Source of the DNA: Desulfohalovibrio reitneri
Lineage (GTDB): Bacteria > Desulfobacterota > Desulfovibrionia > Desulfovibrionales > Desulfovibrionaceae
Direction of reading: 5' to 3'
Assembly: GCF_000711295.1 (NCBI RefSeq)
Contig: NZ_JOMJ01000004.1
Span: 620,001-684,000, forward strand
DNA length: 64,000 nucleotides
In this document: one piece after another, positions 8,396 through 17,142 of the stretch
Layout: each line of letters opens with the position of its first letter
Position numbering within the stretch: the first letter of the stretch is position 1
Program-made: the position numbers and the translations under genes
Notes under the pieces: model-generated
Seen by the model: the letters and a program-made list of their open reading frames with translations, nothing else
The model's database searches: none
Told to the model about the DNA's origin: nothing

Positions 8396-8416
8396 GGGGG
8401 GAGTCTGCCTCCCCCC
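8396..8416 (-). promoter_or_regulatory. hairpin covering the ribosome site of the polyferredoxin gene
   Basis: Immediately upstream of the ATG at 8395 an 8-bp inverted repeat (GGGGGGAG and its complement) flanks a five-base loop. The 5' arm is the only purine-rich ribosome site available, so the structure could hide it in the mRNA and make translation conditional. Confidence 0.45.
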
Positions 8417-8428
8417 GTGGCCCTGTGG

Positions 8429-8444
8429 TTTGACCTGGGTCAAA
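8429..8444 (-). promoter_or_regulatory. FNR/HcpR-like palindrome before the polyferredoxin gene
   Basis: TTTGACC and GGTCAAA arms flank two bases, giving a 16-bp inverted repeat that fits TTGAC-N4-GTCAA. It ends directly before the hflC stop codon and lies 34-49 bases upstream of the polyferredoxin start. A CAGACT box sits at the same distance from this palindrome as TAGACT does from the palindrome at 7063-7076. Confidence 0.55.
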
Positions 8445-9293
8445 TCACTTCATGTATTTCAGGAAGGGGTCGTCCGGCGTAAGCACGTAGGTGGTGCCGT
8501 TGGACATGGCCTTGCGGTAGGCCTCCAGCGAGCGCTGGAAGTCGTAGAAGTCCGGGGCCTTCTTGAGCGCGCCCGCGAAGATGCGGATGGCCTCGGCGTC
8601 GCCCTCGCCGCGCAGGACCTCGGCCTGGCGCTTGGCTTCGGCGATGAGGATGGTGCGCTTCTTGTCGGCCTGGGCGCGGATTTTGGCCGCTTCCTCCTGG
8701 CCCTCGGAGCGGTAGCGCTTGGCCTGGCGTTCACGTTCGGCCCGCATGCGTCCGAAGATGGCCTGCTCGTTCTCGGAGGGCAGGTCGGTGCGCTTGATGC
8801 GCACGTCGATCACTTCGATGCCGAATTCGGCCACCAGTTTGTTGGCCTTGCCAGTGACTTCCTGCATGATCTCGCCGCGTTTCTCGGCGACGATTTCGAT
8901 GAGGGTGTACCGTCCCAAGGCCGCGCGCAACTCGGAATAGATGATGTCGTCCAGGCGGGCCTGGGCGCTGGGGACGGTGCGCAGGGTGCGGTAGAACTCA
9001 AGCGGATCGACGATGCGCCAACGCGTGTAGTTGTCCACCACCATGTTCTTCTTGTCCTTGGTCAGGATCTCCGCGGGCTGGGCGTCGTAGTCCAGGATGC
9101 GGGAGTCGAAGAACATGGCGTTCTGCACAAAGGGCAGCTTGAAGTGCAGGCCGGGACCCAGGGGACCGGCCACGGGCTTGCCGAGCTGCAGGACGATGGC
9201 CCGCTCGGTCTGCTGCACGGTGAAGGCGGCCTGCACCAGAGCGATGGCTCCCAGCGCGCCGAGCACGGCGAAGACGATGGCGTATTTTTTCAT
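8445..9293 (-). CDS. hflC: HflC, membrane protease modulator
   Basis: A 282-residue SPFH/prohibitin-family membrane protein that with HflK forms a large periplasmic cage regulating the FtsH protease. An N-terminal membrane anchor (residues about 4-25) is followed by the band-7 domain (TERAIVLQLGKPV, then GLHFKLPF) and an alanine- and arginine-rich coiled coil (MRAERERQAKRYRSEG, then AEAKRQAEVLRGEGDAEA). It ends with TYVLTPDDPFLKYM, typical of HflC. It overlaps hflK by four bases (ATGA) and is translationally coupled to it. Confidence 0.95.
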   Translation of the reverse strand: MKKYAIVFAVLGALGAIALVQAAFTVQQTERAIVLQLGKPVAGPLGPGLHFKLPFVQNAMFFDSRILDYDAQPAEILTKDKKNMVVDNYTRWRIVDPLEFYRTLRTVPSAQARLDDIIYSELRAALGRYTLIEIVAEKRGEIMQEVTGKANKLVAEFGIEVIDVRIKRTDLPSENEQAIFGRMRAERERQAKRYRSEGQEEAAKIRAQADKKRTILIAEAKRQAEVLRGEGDAEAIRIFAGALKKAPDFYDFQRSLEAYRKAMSNGTTYVLTPDDPFLKYMK

Positions 9294-10384
9294 CGGGCCA
9301 CCCCCTGGGCGCCCTGGCCAAGCGGCAGGTAGGGCAGGGCGCGTTTGGCGGCTTCATCCGAGAGGATCATCTTCTTGGCGCCGTCCTTGGAGAGGATGTC
9401 TTCCATGGTCTCGATGAAGTAGCGCTTGCGGGTCACGTCGGGCGCCTTGACGTATTCCTCCAGCACGGCCTCGAAACGGGCCGCCCCGGCCTTGGCCCCC
9501 AGGACCTCGCTTTCCTTGTAGGCCTGGGCCTCGTTGACGATGGCCGCGGCCTGGCCCCTGGCCTTGGGCAGGATGTCGTTGCTGTAGGCCTCGGCCTCGT
9601 TGATGATGCGCGAGCGGTCCTCGCGGGCGGAGGCCACGTCCTTGAAGGCGTCCACCACTTCATCGGGTGGATGGACGTCCTGCAGCTGTACCGAGAGCAC
9701 GTGGAGGCCGACTTTGTAGCGGTCCAGGATTTCCTGCAGAAGCAGCTGGCATTCCTGCTGGATCTGCAGCTTGCCCGCGGTCAGGGCGGAGTCGATTTTG
9801 TTCTTGCCGATGACCTCGCGCATGGCCGCCTCGGCGGCGTTGTGCACCGTCTCGGTGGGGTTCACCACATTGAAGAGGTAGTTCATGGCGTCCTTGATCT
9901 TGAATTGGACGATGAACTGCACGTTGATGATGTTCTCATCACCGGTGAGCATGAGCGACTCATCGGGCACCAACCGGGCGTTGCTCGGATTGTAGTTTCC
10001 GGTGGACCTTCCCGGGGTGCGGAATCCCACTTCAATCGATTGTACCTGCGTCACCTTGGGGGTGTAGACCCTTTCGATGGGGTAGGGCAGGTGGTAGTGC
10101 GGTCCGGAAGTGGTGTAGCGGGAGAACTCGCCGAAGCGCAGCACCACGCCCGTTTCGTCGGGTTCGACGATGTAGATGCCGGTGAGAGCCCAGACGATGA
10201 TGACGAGAAGTATGATGAGCTTCCCGCCGCCCGAGGGCCTGAAGTTACGGAATTTTTCAAAGAGGTCGTTGAGCCCGTTGGGCCCGCCGCCTCCGCCGCC
10301 GTTGCCACCGTCGTCATCCTGTGGACGGCGGCCGCCGCCGCGGCGCTGCTTCTGCTCGGTGAGTTTTTCCCAGTCCCAGTTCAT
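9290..10384 (-). CDS. hflK: HflK, membrane protease modulator
   Basis: A 364-residue partner of HflC. The first 50 residues are cytoplasmic, glycine-rich and charged (RRGGGRRPQDDDGGN), then a single membrane helix (KLIILLVIIVWALTGIYIV) and the band-7 domain starting VEPDETGVVLRFGEF. The central region has LTGDENIINVQF and a coiled-coil tail rich in AEAYSNDILPKARG. The gene order hflK-hflC is the usual one. The start at 10384 has only a weak ribosome site. Upstream lies the tRNA-Asn terminator, so hflKC is probably transcribed from its own promoter in the short gap, although I could not identify a convincing one. Confidence 0.95.
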   Translation of the reverse strand: MNWDWEKLTEQKQRRGGGRRPQDDDGGNGGGGGGPNGLNDLFEKFRNFRPSGGGKLIILLVIIVWALTGIYIVEPDETGVVLRFGEFSRYTTSGPHYHLPYPIERVYTPKVTQVQSIEVGFRTPGRSTGNYNPSNARLVPDESLMLTGDENIINVQFIVQFKIKDAMNYLFNVVNPTETVHNAAEAAMREVIGKNKIDSALTAGKLQIQQECQLLLQEILDRYKVGLHVLSVQLQDVHPPDEVVDAFKDVASAREDRSRIINEAEAYSNDILPKARGQAAAIVNEAQAYKESEVLGAKAGAARFEAVLEEYVKAPDVTRKRYFIETMEDILSKDGAKKMILSDEAAKRALPYLPLGQGAQGVAR

Positions 10385-10431
10385 AGTCGGCTCTGTGTAG
10401 GCATCATGGAGGCCCAGGTCAAGGTAAACAG

Positions 10432-10461
10432 AAAAAAGGGGACCGGCGCGCGCCGGTCCCC
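10432..10461 (-). terminator. rho-independent terminator of tRNA-Asn
   Basis: A perfect 24-base palindrome (10438-10461, arms GGGGACCGGCGC) is followed on the minus strand by six U residues. It lies 13 bases after the tRNA-Asn 3' end. Confidence 0.88.
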
Positions 10462-10473
10462 TTGGAATTTCTC

Positions 10474-10549
10474 TGGCTCCCCGGGACGGATTCGAACCGC
10501 CAACCTAGTGGTTAACAGCCACCCGCTCTGCCGGTTGAGCTACCGGGGA
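10474..10549 (-). tRNA. tRNA-Asn (anticodon GTT)
   Basis: A 76-nt cloverleaf on the minus strand. The acceptor pairs TCCCCGG with CCGGGGA, followed by discriminator G and an encoded CCA. The D arm contains AGCTCAACCGGCAGAGC, the anticodon loop reads CTGTTAA with GTT at 34-36, and the T arm contains GGTTCGAATCC. It is a single-gene transcription unit with its own promoter and terminator. Confidence 0.96.
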
Positions 10550-10574
10550 GCATTTCCCGCGAACGGGAGAGAGC

Positions 10575-10603
10575 CTTTAATCACACCGGCGAGTGTTCGT
10601 CAA
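10575..10603 (-). promoter_or_regulatory. promoter of tRNA-Asn
   Basis: TTGACG (10598-10603) and TTAAAG (10575-10580) are separated by 17 bases on the minus strand, about 26 bases upstream of the tRNA 5' end. Confidence 0.65.
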
Positions 10604-10712
10604 GGCCGAATTTCTTTTTTCAGCCCGACTCCCGGCAACACCGTCCTTGACGCTCCCATCGAAAGCGAATACCCCTGTCGGGTTCCAACGGACCACATGC
10701 GAGGAGCCAGGC

Positions 10713-12299
10713 GTGAGCGACGACACGCCCAAAAAAAAGAACAAGCCCATCAAGCTCAAGGTCAAGTCCCCCTCGGTGGAGCGTTTCACCCCCATGCTGG
10801 AGGCGCTTGCCGAGCACGGCGAACTGAACGAGGTACTCAAGAACCGCGTTGAGAAAGCCGTGCAACTGGTGGACGAGGGCGTGCCCCTGTTCCCCAACGC
10901 CTGCCGCCGGGACGCTTCTGTATCCCAGGTGCGCGAGGGCTACGAGCCCTTTGGCGCGCCCGAATTGGAATCGGTGGAGGACCGTCTCGTTCTGGCGGGA
11001 CGCATCGTTTCCCTGCGGTCCTTCGGCAAGGCGGCCTTTTTCCATCTGCAAGACACCACGGGGCGGATGCAGGTTTACGTGCAGAAGGCCACCCTCGGCA
11101 CGGAGGAGTACCAACTCTTCAAGAAGCTGGACGTGGGCGACATCGTCCAGGTGACGGGCACCCCCTTCCGCACCAAGACAGATGAACTGACCCTGGCCGC
11201 GGACAAGGTGGACCTGCTAACCAAGTCCATGCGCCCTCTTCCCGAGAAATACCACGGCCTCAAGGATGTGGAGACTCGCTACCGCCGGCGCTACGTGGAC
11301 CTCATCGTCAATCCCCGCGCAGCGGAGATTTTCAAGGTGCGCACGGCCATCGTGCGCGAACTGCGCAGGGTGCTGGACGAGAAGGAATTTCTGGAGGTTG
11401 AGACCCCCACCCTGCAGGCCATACCCGGCGGGGCCACGGCCAAGCCGTTCCGTACCCACCACAACGCCCTGGGGCTTGAGCTGTACATGCGCATCGCCCC
11501 GGAGCTGTATCTCAAGCGGCTCCTGGTGGGCGGCTTCGAGAAAGTCTACGAGGTGGGGCGCAACTTCCGCAACGAGGGCATCTCCACCCAGCACAATCCC
11601 GAGTTCACCATGTGTGAGCTCTATTGGGCCTACGCCGACTACTTCGACCTCATGGACTTCACCGAGGAGTTGTTCGAGCGCATCGCCATCGCGGCCACCG
11701 GTTCCTCCAAGGTCATGTACCAGGAGGAGGAGATCGACCTCACCCGGGGCACATGGCGCAGGCTTACCTTCCATGAGTCCCTGCGGGAGATCGGCGGGCT
11801 CGACCCGGCTTTTTACAACGACTTCGAGGCTGCCAGCAAATACGTCAAGGAAAAGGGCGAGAAGGTATTCGAGGGAGACAAGCTGGGCAAGGTGCAGGCC
11901 AAACTCTTCGACATCCACGTGGAGCCCAAGCTGAGCCAGCCCACCTTCATCTACGGCTACCCCACGGACATCTCGCCGCTGTCCCGCCGCAACGACGAGA
12001 ACCCGGAGATCACCGACCGTTTCGAGCTGTTCATCGCCGGGCGGGAGATGGCCAACGCCTTCTCCGAACTCAACGACCCGGTTGACCAGCGCTGCCGGTT
12101 TCTGGACCAAGTGGCGGAAAAGGAGGCCGGCGACGAGGAGGCGCACACCATGGACGAGGACTACGTCCGCGCCCTGGAGTACGGCATGCCCCCGGCCGCT
12201 GGCGAGGGCATCGGCATCGACCGGCTGGTGATGCTTTTGACCGACTCCGCCTCCATCCGCGAGGTCATCCTCTTTCCGTTGCTGCGGCCGGAGGTCTAG
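10713..12299 (+). CDS. lysS: lysyl-tRNA synthetase, class II
   Basis: A 528-residue class II lysyl-tRNA synthetase. An N-terminal OB-fold (about residues 60-180, [19 protein letters not shown]) precedes the catalytic core with motif 2 ([14 protein letters not shown], then HNPEFTMCE) and motif 3 ([14 protein letters not shown]), ending in [12 protein letters not shown]. The frame is open from 10593, but the start is taken as GTG at 10713 because GAGGAG lies at 10701-10706 and the extra 40 residues are unlike the family. The lysine-rich opening ([13 protein letters not shown]) may help bind tRNA. It is followed by a terminator and then the lol-bam-lpx cluster. Confidence 0.95.
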   Translation: MSDDTPKKKNKPIKLKVKSPSVERFTPMLEALAEHGELNEVLKNRVEKAVQLVDEGVPLFPNACRRDASVSQVREGYEPFGAPELESVEDRLVLAGRIVSLRSFGKAAFFHLQDTTGRMQVYVQKATLGTEEYQLFKKLDVGDIVQVTGTPFRTKTDELTLAADKVDLLTKSMRPLPEKYHGLKDVETRYRRRYVDLIVNPRAAEIFKVRTAIVRELRRVLDEKEFLEVETPTLQAIPGGATAKPFRTHHNALGLELYMRIAPELYLKRLLVGGFEKVYEVGRNFRNEGISTQHNPEFTMCELYWAYADYFDLMDFTEELFERIAIAATGSSKVMYQEEEIDLTRGTWRRLTFHESLREIGGLDPAFYNDFEAASKYVKEKGEKVFEGDKLGKVQAKLFDIHVEPKLSQPTFIYGYPTDISPLSRRNDENPEITDRFELFIAGREMANAFSELNDPVDQRCRFLDQVAEKEAGDEEAHTMDEDYVRALEYGMPPAAGEGIGIDRLVMLLTDSASIREVILFPLLRPEV

Positions 12300-12443
12300 G
12301 CCGGTTGCCGGAGAGCCCCGGCGCTTTTCTTCCCCGGCGAAGCGTGGTAAAGAGCCGCATGACGCGCGGGGTCGTTCCGCGCACGGACGCACCATGATGC
12401 ACTCTTGCAGCGAAACCCAGTCCCCAGCCAGGGACGAGATGCG

Positions 12444-12478
12444 GAAAACCCCGGCCAAGGCCGGGTTTTCTCTTTTCC
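12444..12478 (+). terminator. rho-independent terminator after lysS
   Basis: AAAACCC(C)GGCC and GGCCGGGTTTT form a hairpin with a tiny loop and one bulged C, followed by CTCTTTT. It separates lysS from the envelope cluster. Confidence 0.8.
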
Positions 12479-12502
12479 TGGGGAGGCGGCCCGACTATCT
12501 CC

Positions 12503-13732
12503 ATGCGGTTTGAACTCTTCGTCGCCTTCCGTTACCTGCTGGCCCTGCGCAGGCAGGCCTTCATCTCCCTCATCAGCCTCTTCGCCGTATTCGGGGTCTG
12601 CCTGGGCGTGGCCTCCCTCATCGTGGTCATCGGAGTCATGAACGGCTTTACCCATGACCTGCGGGAAAAGATTCTGGGGGTCAACGCCCACGTCCTGATC
12701 ACCAGTTTCGAACAGGGCATCGCCGACTACGAGGAGCTTGTGGACCGGGCGGAAGAGGTGGACGGCGTTGAAGGGGCCATGCCCTTCGTCTACTCCGAGG
12801 TCATGCTCTCCACCCCGCGCGGGGTGAAGGGGCTGGCCCTGCGCGGCGTGCTGCCGGACAGGGCGGGCGGGGTGCTCGGGCTGGCCGGGTACATGAAAGC
12901 CGGAGAGATCAAGGACCTGGGCCGTGAGGACGGTCCGCCGGGCGTTGTGGTCGGCGCGGAGCTGGCCTCGCGGCTGGGGTTGCATCTCGGCAGCCGGGTG
13001 AATCTGCTCTCGCCCACCGGCCGCAAGACCTCCGCCGGGTTTACCCCCAAGATCAGCGTTTTTCAGGTGGTGGGGGTGTTCGACACCGGCATGTACGAGT
13101 ACGACTCCTCCCTGGGCTACGTGGCCATGGACAAGGCCCAGGATCTGCTCGGCTTCGACGGGGACCTGGCCACAGGGGTGGAAGTGCGGACATCCGACCC
13201 GGAGCGGGCCGAAGCCATCAGCGAGGACCTGCGGGAGCGCATCGGCGAGTTTCCCCTCTCCGTGCGCAGTTGGGCCGAGATGAACGCCAACCTCTTCGCC
13301 GCCCTCAAGCTGGAAAAGACGGCCATGTTTATTATCCTGGCCCTGATCATCGTGGTTGGCTCCTTCAGCATCGTCACCACCCTGGTCATGCTGGTCATGA
13401 AAAAGACCCGCGACGTGGCCGTGCTCATGTCCATGGGCGCGGGGCGTTCCACGGTGCGGCGCATCTTCATGCTGCAGGGCACCATCATCGGCGCGGTGGG
13501 CACGGTGGCCGGCTACCTGGTGGGACTGCCCGTGGCCTGGCTGCTGCGGCGCTACCAATTCATCGAACTGCCCCGCAACGTCTATCCGGTGGACTACCTG
13601 CCCGTGCGGCTGGAGGCCTTCGATCTCGGCGTCATCGGCGTGGCGGCCTTTTTGCTGTGCTTCCTGGCCACCATCTATCCGGCCCGACGAGCCGCTTCCC
13701 TCAACCCCGCGGACGCGTTGCGCTATGAGTGA
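12503..13732 (+). CDS. lolC: lipoprotein-releasing permease LolC/LolE
   Basis: A 409-residue inner-membrane subunit of the Lol ABC exporter that lifts mature lipoproteins from the inner membrane. It has one N-terminal helix after FVAFRYLLALRRQAFISLIS, a large periplasmic domain (about residues 45-265), and three C-terminal helices (FIILALIIVVGSFSIV, the segment before PVAWLLRRY, and the last one), ending in ATIYPARRAASLNPADALRYE. LolC and LolE are alike; only one permease gene is present, as in organisms with a homodimeric LolF-like permease. It overlaps lolD by eight bases. Confidence 0.92.
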   Translation: MRFELFVAFRYLLALRRQAFISLISLFAVFGVCLGVASLIVVIGVMNGFTHDLREKILGVNAHVLITSFEQGIADYEELVDRAEEVDGVEGAMPFVYSEVMLSTPRGVKGLALRGVLPDRAGGVLGLAGYMKAGEIKDLGREDGPPGVVVGAELASRLGLHLGSRVNLLSPTGRKTSAGFTPKISVFQVVGVFDTGMYEYDSSLGYVAMDKAQDLLGFDGDLATGVEVRTSDPERAEAISEDLRERIGEFPLSVRSWAEMNANLFAALKLEKTAMFIILALIIVVGSFSIVTTLVMLVMKKTRDVAVLMSMGAGRSTVRRIFMLQGTIIGAVGTVAGYLVGLPVAWLLRRYQFIELPRNVYPVDYLPVRLEAFDLGVIGVAAFLLCFLATIYPARRAASLNPADALRYE

Positions 13733-14414
13733 TTCCCTCTTCGTTCTGGAGAACGTGCGTAAGCGCTACCAGGGCCCCACCGAGGAGGTGGAGGTCTTGA
13801 GCGGGGTGAATTGCCGCATCGAGACAGGGGAGTCGCTGGCGATTGTCGGCGCGTCGGGGTCGGGAAAGACGACGCTCTTGCATATTTTGGGAACTCTGGA
13901 TACCCCTTCCGAGGGCACGGTTCTTTTCGACGGGGGAGACCTGTCCGACCTGAGCGAGGCCGGACGGATGGATGTGCGGAACCGGCACCTCGGTTTCGTC
14001 TTTCAACAGCATCATCTCCTGCCGGAATTTACCGCTCTGGAAAACGTGGCCATGCCCGGCCTCATCGCCGGACTTCCCCGCGGCGAGGCCATGGATCGGG
14101 CTTCCGAGGCCTTGGACCTTGTGGGGCTGACCGAGCGGGGCGGATTCGAAGTGACCCGCCTTTCCGGAGGAGAACGGCAGCGGGCGGCGCTTGCCAGGGG
14201 CATCCTCATGCGTCCACGGGCGCTTTTGGCCGACGAGCCCACCGGGTCGCTGGACGAGAAAACGGGTCGGCGCATCGCCGAGGTGATGCTCAAGCTCAAC
14301 AGCGAACTTAACATGACTCTCATTGTCGTCACGCATAATCTCGAGCTCGCCCGCGGAATGGGGCGGCAACTGGAACTGCACGAAGGAGTCCTGCATGCGA
14401 GCCTTCCCTGCTAG
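13725..14414 (+). CDS. lolD: lipoprotein-releasing ABC transporter ATPase LolD
   Basis: A 229-residue ABC ATPase energising the Lol exporter. Walker A is GASGSGKTT, the Q-loop is GFVFQQHHLLPEF, the signature is LSGGERQRAALARG, and Walker B with the D-loop is LLADEPTGSLD, followed by the H-loop VTHN. The LLPEFTALENVAMP segment is typical of LolD and MacB-type ATPases. It starts inside the end of lolC and ends 20 bases past the bamA start, so the three genes are tightly coupled. Confidence 0.94.
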   Translation: MSDSLFVLENVRKRYQGPTEEVEVLSGVNCRIETGESLAIVGASGSGKTTLLHILGTLDTPSEGTVLFDGGDLSDLSEAGRMDVRNRHLGFVFQQHHLLPEFTALENVAMPGLIAGLPRGEAMDRASEALDLVGLTERGGFEVTRLSGGERQRAALARGILMRPRALLADEPTGSLDEKTGRRIAEVMLKLNSELNMTLIVVTHNLELARGMGRQLELHEGVLHASLPC

Positions 14415-17109
14415 CCCGCTGATTTTCGCGCTGAGCCTGATTCTGGCGCTGGCCTCCGCGGCCAACGCGCAGATCGGCGAAAAGCAGCGGCTGGTGGTTC
14501 TTCCTTTTGAAGTCAACGCCAGCGAGGACGTGGAGTACCTGCGCGAAAGCCTGCCCACCCTGCTGGCGGACGAACTGCGCAAGGAGGGGTTCGAGGTCGT
14601 TCAGCGCGACGAGGTCGAGCAGATCATCTTCGACAGGGAGATCGAGTACCTGGACATCTCCACGGCCCGAGACCTGGCCCTTCTGACCAAGGCGGACACA
14701 GCGGTCTATGGATCCTTCAGCCAAGTGGGCGAGACCATCAGCCTGGACGTGCGGCTGGTGGAGGCCTTCGGCCTGAAGGCCGACAAGGCCGTATTCGTGG
14801 TTAAAAAGGGGCTTATCAACATCCTGCCCGCGGTGGAGGAACTGGCCGGCAAGATCCGCCAGGAGCTGCTGCAGAAGGAGCAGGTGGCCGAGATCGAGGT
14901 GGAGGGAACCAAGGTCCTGGACAAGGACGTGGTGCTGATGCGCATCCAGACCCGCAAGGGCGACGTGCTGGACCGGGAGAAACTGGACCAGGACCTGCGC
15001 AATCTCTTTGAACTGGGATATTTCGAGGACGTGCAAATCGAGGTGGAGGACACCGCCGAGGGCAAGCGCGTCATCTTCCGCGTGGTGGAAAAGCCGCGCA
15101 TCGTGGACATCCGCGTCGAGGGCAGCGACGAGGTGGACGAGGACGACATCCTGGAGGCCATGGACACCAAGGAGGGCTCGGTCCTCAACCTCAAGGTGCT
15201 CTCCCAGGACCTGCAGAAGGTCCGCCAGCTTTACCGCTCCAAGGGGTACTACCTGGCCGAGGTGGACTACGATGTCCAGGGCGGCGACGGCGGCGGCAGC
15301 GCCTCCCTGGTTATCGATGTGGCCGAGGGCGAGAAGCTCTACGTCGAGGGAATCACCATCGAGGGCGCGGAGAAGCTGGACGAGGGCGACCTCAAGGACG
15401 AACTGGCCCTGTCCGAGCGGGGCATCTTCTCCATATTCACCGGCTCCGGCGTGCTGCAGGAGGAAATGCTCGACCGCGACGCCGCGGCTCTGGAGGCCTA
15501 CTACGCCAACCGGGGCTTCATCGACGCCAAGGTTTCCCAGCCCGAGGTGGAGTTCAAGGAAGACGGTATCTACGTCACCTTCAAGGTGGAAGAGGGGCCG
15601 CGCTTCAAGGTGGGCGAGATCAACCTGCGTGGCGATCTCATCGCTCCGGAGAAGGAACTGCTGGGCGTGGTCAAGCTGGACGACAAGGCGGATGAGGACG
15701 AGTACTTCGACCGCCAGCGCATGCGCGACGACCTGCTTGCCCTCGAAGAATACTACGGCAATTACGGGTACGCCTTCGCCCGGGCCGACGTGGACATGGA
15801 CGAGGACCGGGAAAACCTGGTCATCAACCTCGACTACATCGTCAACAAGCAGCAGAAGGTATTCATCCGCCGGGTGCTCATCGAGGGCAACACCAAGACC
15901 CGCGACAACGTCATCCGCCGCCAGATCCAACTCGGCGACGGCGACCCCTACTCCGGAGTCAAGGTCTCCCAGTCCACCAGGCGCCTGGACAACCTGGATT
16001 ACTTCGAGGCCGTGGACATGGAGACGGTGCCCACGGGCGATCCCTCGCAGATGGACCTCAAGGTGAAGGTGGCCGAGAAGAACACCGGCTTCTTCTCCAT
16101 CGGCGCGGGCTACTCGTCGCGCAACAGGGTATTCGGAACCGGCACCATCACCGAGCGCAACCTCTTGGGCCGCGGCTACACCCTGAGCTTTTCCGGCTCC
16201 CTGGGGGCGGTGGAGGAGGACTATCACCTCAAGTTCATCAACCCGCACATTTACGACACCAAGCTCTCCGGTTCCGTGGACTTCGGGTACCAGGAAGAGG
16301 AACAGGTGGACTTTACCGAGCGTTCCTTCGGCGCCACCGTGGGGGTGGGATACCCCATCGGCCAGTACACCGTGTTGCAATCCGGCTACAACATCCGCGA
16401 CTTCGAACTGCGCAACGTTGACGACGACGACGCGGAACTGCTGCGTCAGTACAAGGGCAACAATCTGGAGAGCAAAGTCGCCGTGGCCGCCATCCGCGAC
16501 TCCAGGCGGGGCGGCTTCATCCCTGTCCAGGGCACCAGGAACGAACTCAAGGTCAACGTGGCAGGCGGCTTCCTGGGCGGCGACAGCGACTATATCAAGT
16601 ACGAATACGAGGGCGACTACTTCACCCAGCTCATCGGCGACACCGTCCTGCACTTGCGTGGCTCGGCAGGGCTTACCGCCAAGAACTTCACCGACGACCC
16701 CGTGCCGCCCTGGGCGCGGTACTTCCTGGGCGGCATCGACACCGTGCGCGGCTACGGCGGCGGCCTCATAGGCCCCCGCGACCCGTCCAGCGACGACCTC
16801 ATCGGCGGCACCAAGATGGCCTTCGCCAACGTGGAGTACTACGTTCCGGTGTGGGAGGAGCAAAGCCTCTGGGCCTTCGCCTTCTTCGACGCGGGCAACT
16901 CCTGGGAACACGAGGAGAGCTTCTTCGAGGACACCAAGCAGCGCGACGGCACCAGCCTGCCGCTGGGTCTGTACAAGGGCGTGGGCCCTGGGCTGAAGTG
17001 GAATTCCCCCTTCGGTCCGCTGACCGTGGTCTGGGGCTATCCACTTGACAAGCTCGAGGACAACAACGACACAGGGCGTTTCGAATTCAGCATGGGCGGC
17101 GTGTTCTAG
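14395..17109 (+). CDS. bamA: outer-membrane assembly factor BamA with extra N-terminal domain
   Basis: A 904-residue Omp85 protein that inserts beta-barrel proteins into the outer membrane. The chosen ATG at 14395 has GAAGGAG upstream and opens a signal peptide ending near ASAANAQ. Residues about 30-165 are not POTRA: the segment LVVLPFEVNASEDVEYLR resembles FlgO/TolB-N/CsgG-type domains. Five POTRA repeats follow (EIEVEGTKVLDKD, IRVEGSDEVDED, GITIEGAEKLDEG, EINLRGDLIAPEK, VLIEGNTKTRDN). The 16-strand barrel carries the VRGY form of the VRGF loop (DTVRGYGGG) and ends in the terminal phenylalanine needed for assembly. The usual length is about 800 residues, so the extension explains the excess. 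Confidence 0.94.
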   Translation: MRAFPASPLIFALSLILALASAANAQIGEKQRLVVLPFEVNASEDVEYLRESLPTLLADELRKEGFEVVQRDEVEQIIFDREIEYLDISTARDLALLTKADTAVYGSFSQVGETISLDVRLVEAFGLKADKAVFVVKKGLINILPAVEELAGKIRQELLQKEQVAEIEVEGTKVLDKDVVLMRIQTRKGDVLDREKLDQDLRNLFELGYFEDVQIEVEDTAEGKRVIFRVVEKPRIVDIRVEGSDEVDEDDILEAMDTKEGSVLNLKVLSQDLQKVRQLYRSKGYYLAEVDYDVQGGDGGGSASLVIDVAEGEKLYVEGITIEGAEKLDEGDLKDELALSERGIFSIFTGSGVLQEEMLDRDAAALEAYYANRGFIDAKVSQPEVEFKEDGIYVTFKVEEGPRFKVGEINLRGDLIAPEKELLGVVKLDDKADEDEYFDRQRMRDDLLALEEYYGNYGYAFARADVDMDEDRENLVINLDYIVNKQQKVFIRRVLIEGNTKTRDNVIRRQIQLGDGDPYSGVKVSQSTRRLDNLDYFEAVDMETVPTGDPSQMDLKVKVAEKNTGFFSIGAGYSSRNRVFGTGTITERNLLGRGYTLSFSGSLGAVEEDYHLKFINPHIYDTKLSGSVDFGYQEEEQVDFTERSFGATVGVGYPIGQYTVLQSGYNIRDFELRNVDDDDAELLRQYKGNNLESKVAVAAIRDSRRGGFIPVQGTRNELKVNVAGGFLGGDSDYIKYEYEGDYFTQLIGDTVLHLRGSAGLTAKNFTDDPVPPWARYFLGGIDTVRGYGGGLIGPRDPSSDDLIGGTKMAFANVEYYVPVWEEQSLWAFAFFDAGNSWEHEESFFEDTKQRDGTSLPLGLYKGVGPGLKWNSPFGPLTVVWGYPLDKLEDNNDTGRFEFSMGGVF

Positions 17110-17142
17110 CCGCGTTCCAACATGCAAAAAGGAGACAACTAC

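Noticed and set aside
8430-8443. Palindrome as a terminator of hflC
   Set aside because: Arms are short and there is no U-run; the arms match a CRP/FNR-type operator instead.
10593-10712. N-terminal extension of lysS from 10593
   Set aside because: The extra residues are unlike the family, overlap the tRNA-Asn promoter, and the GTG at 10713 has a good ribosome site.
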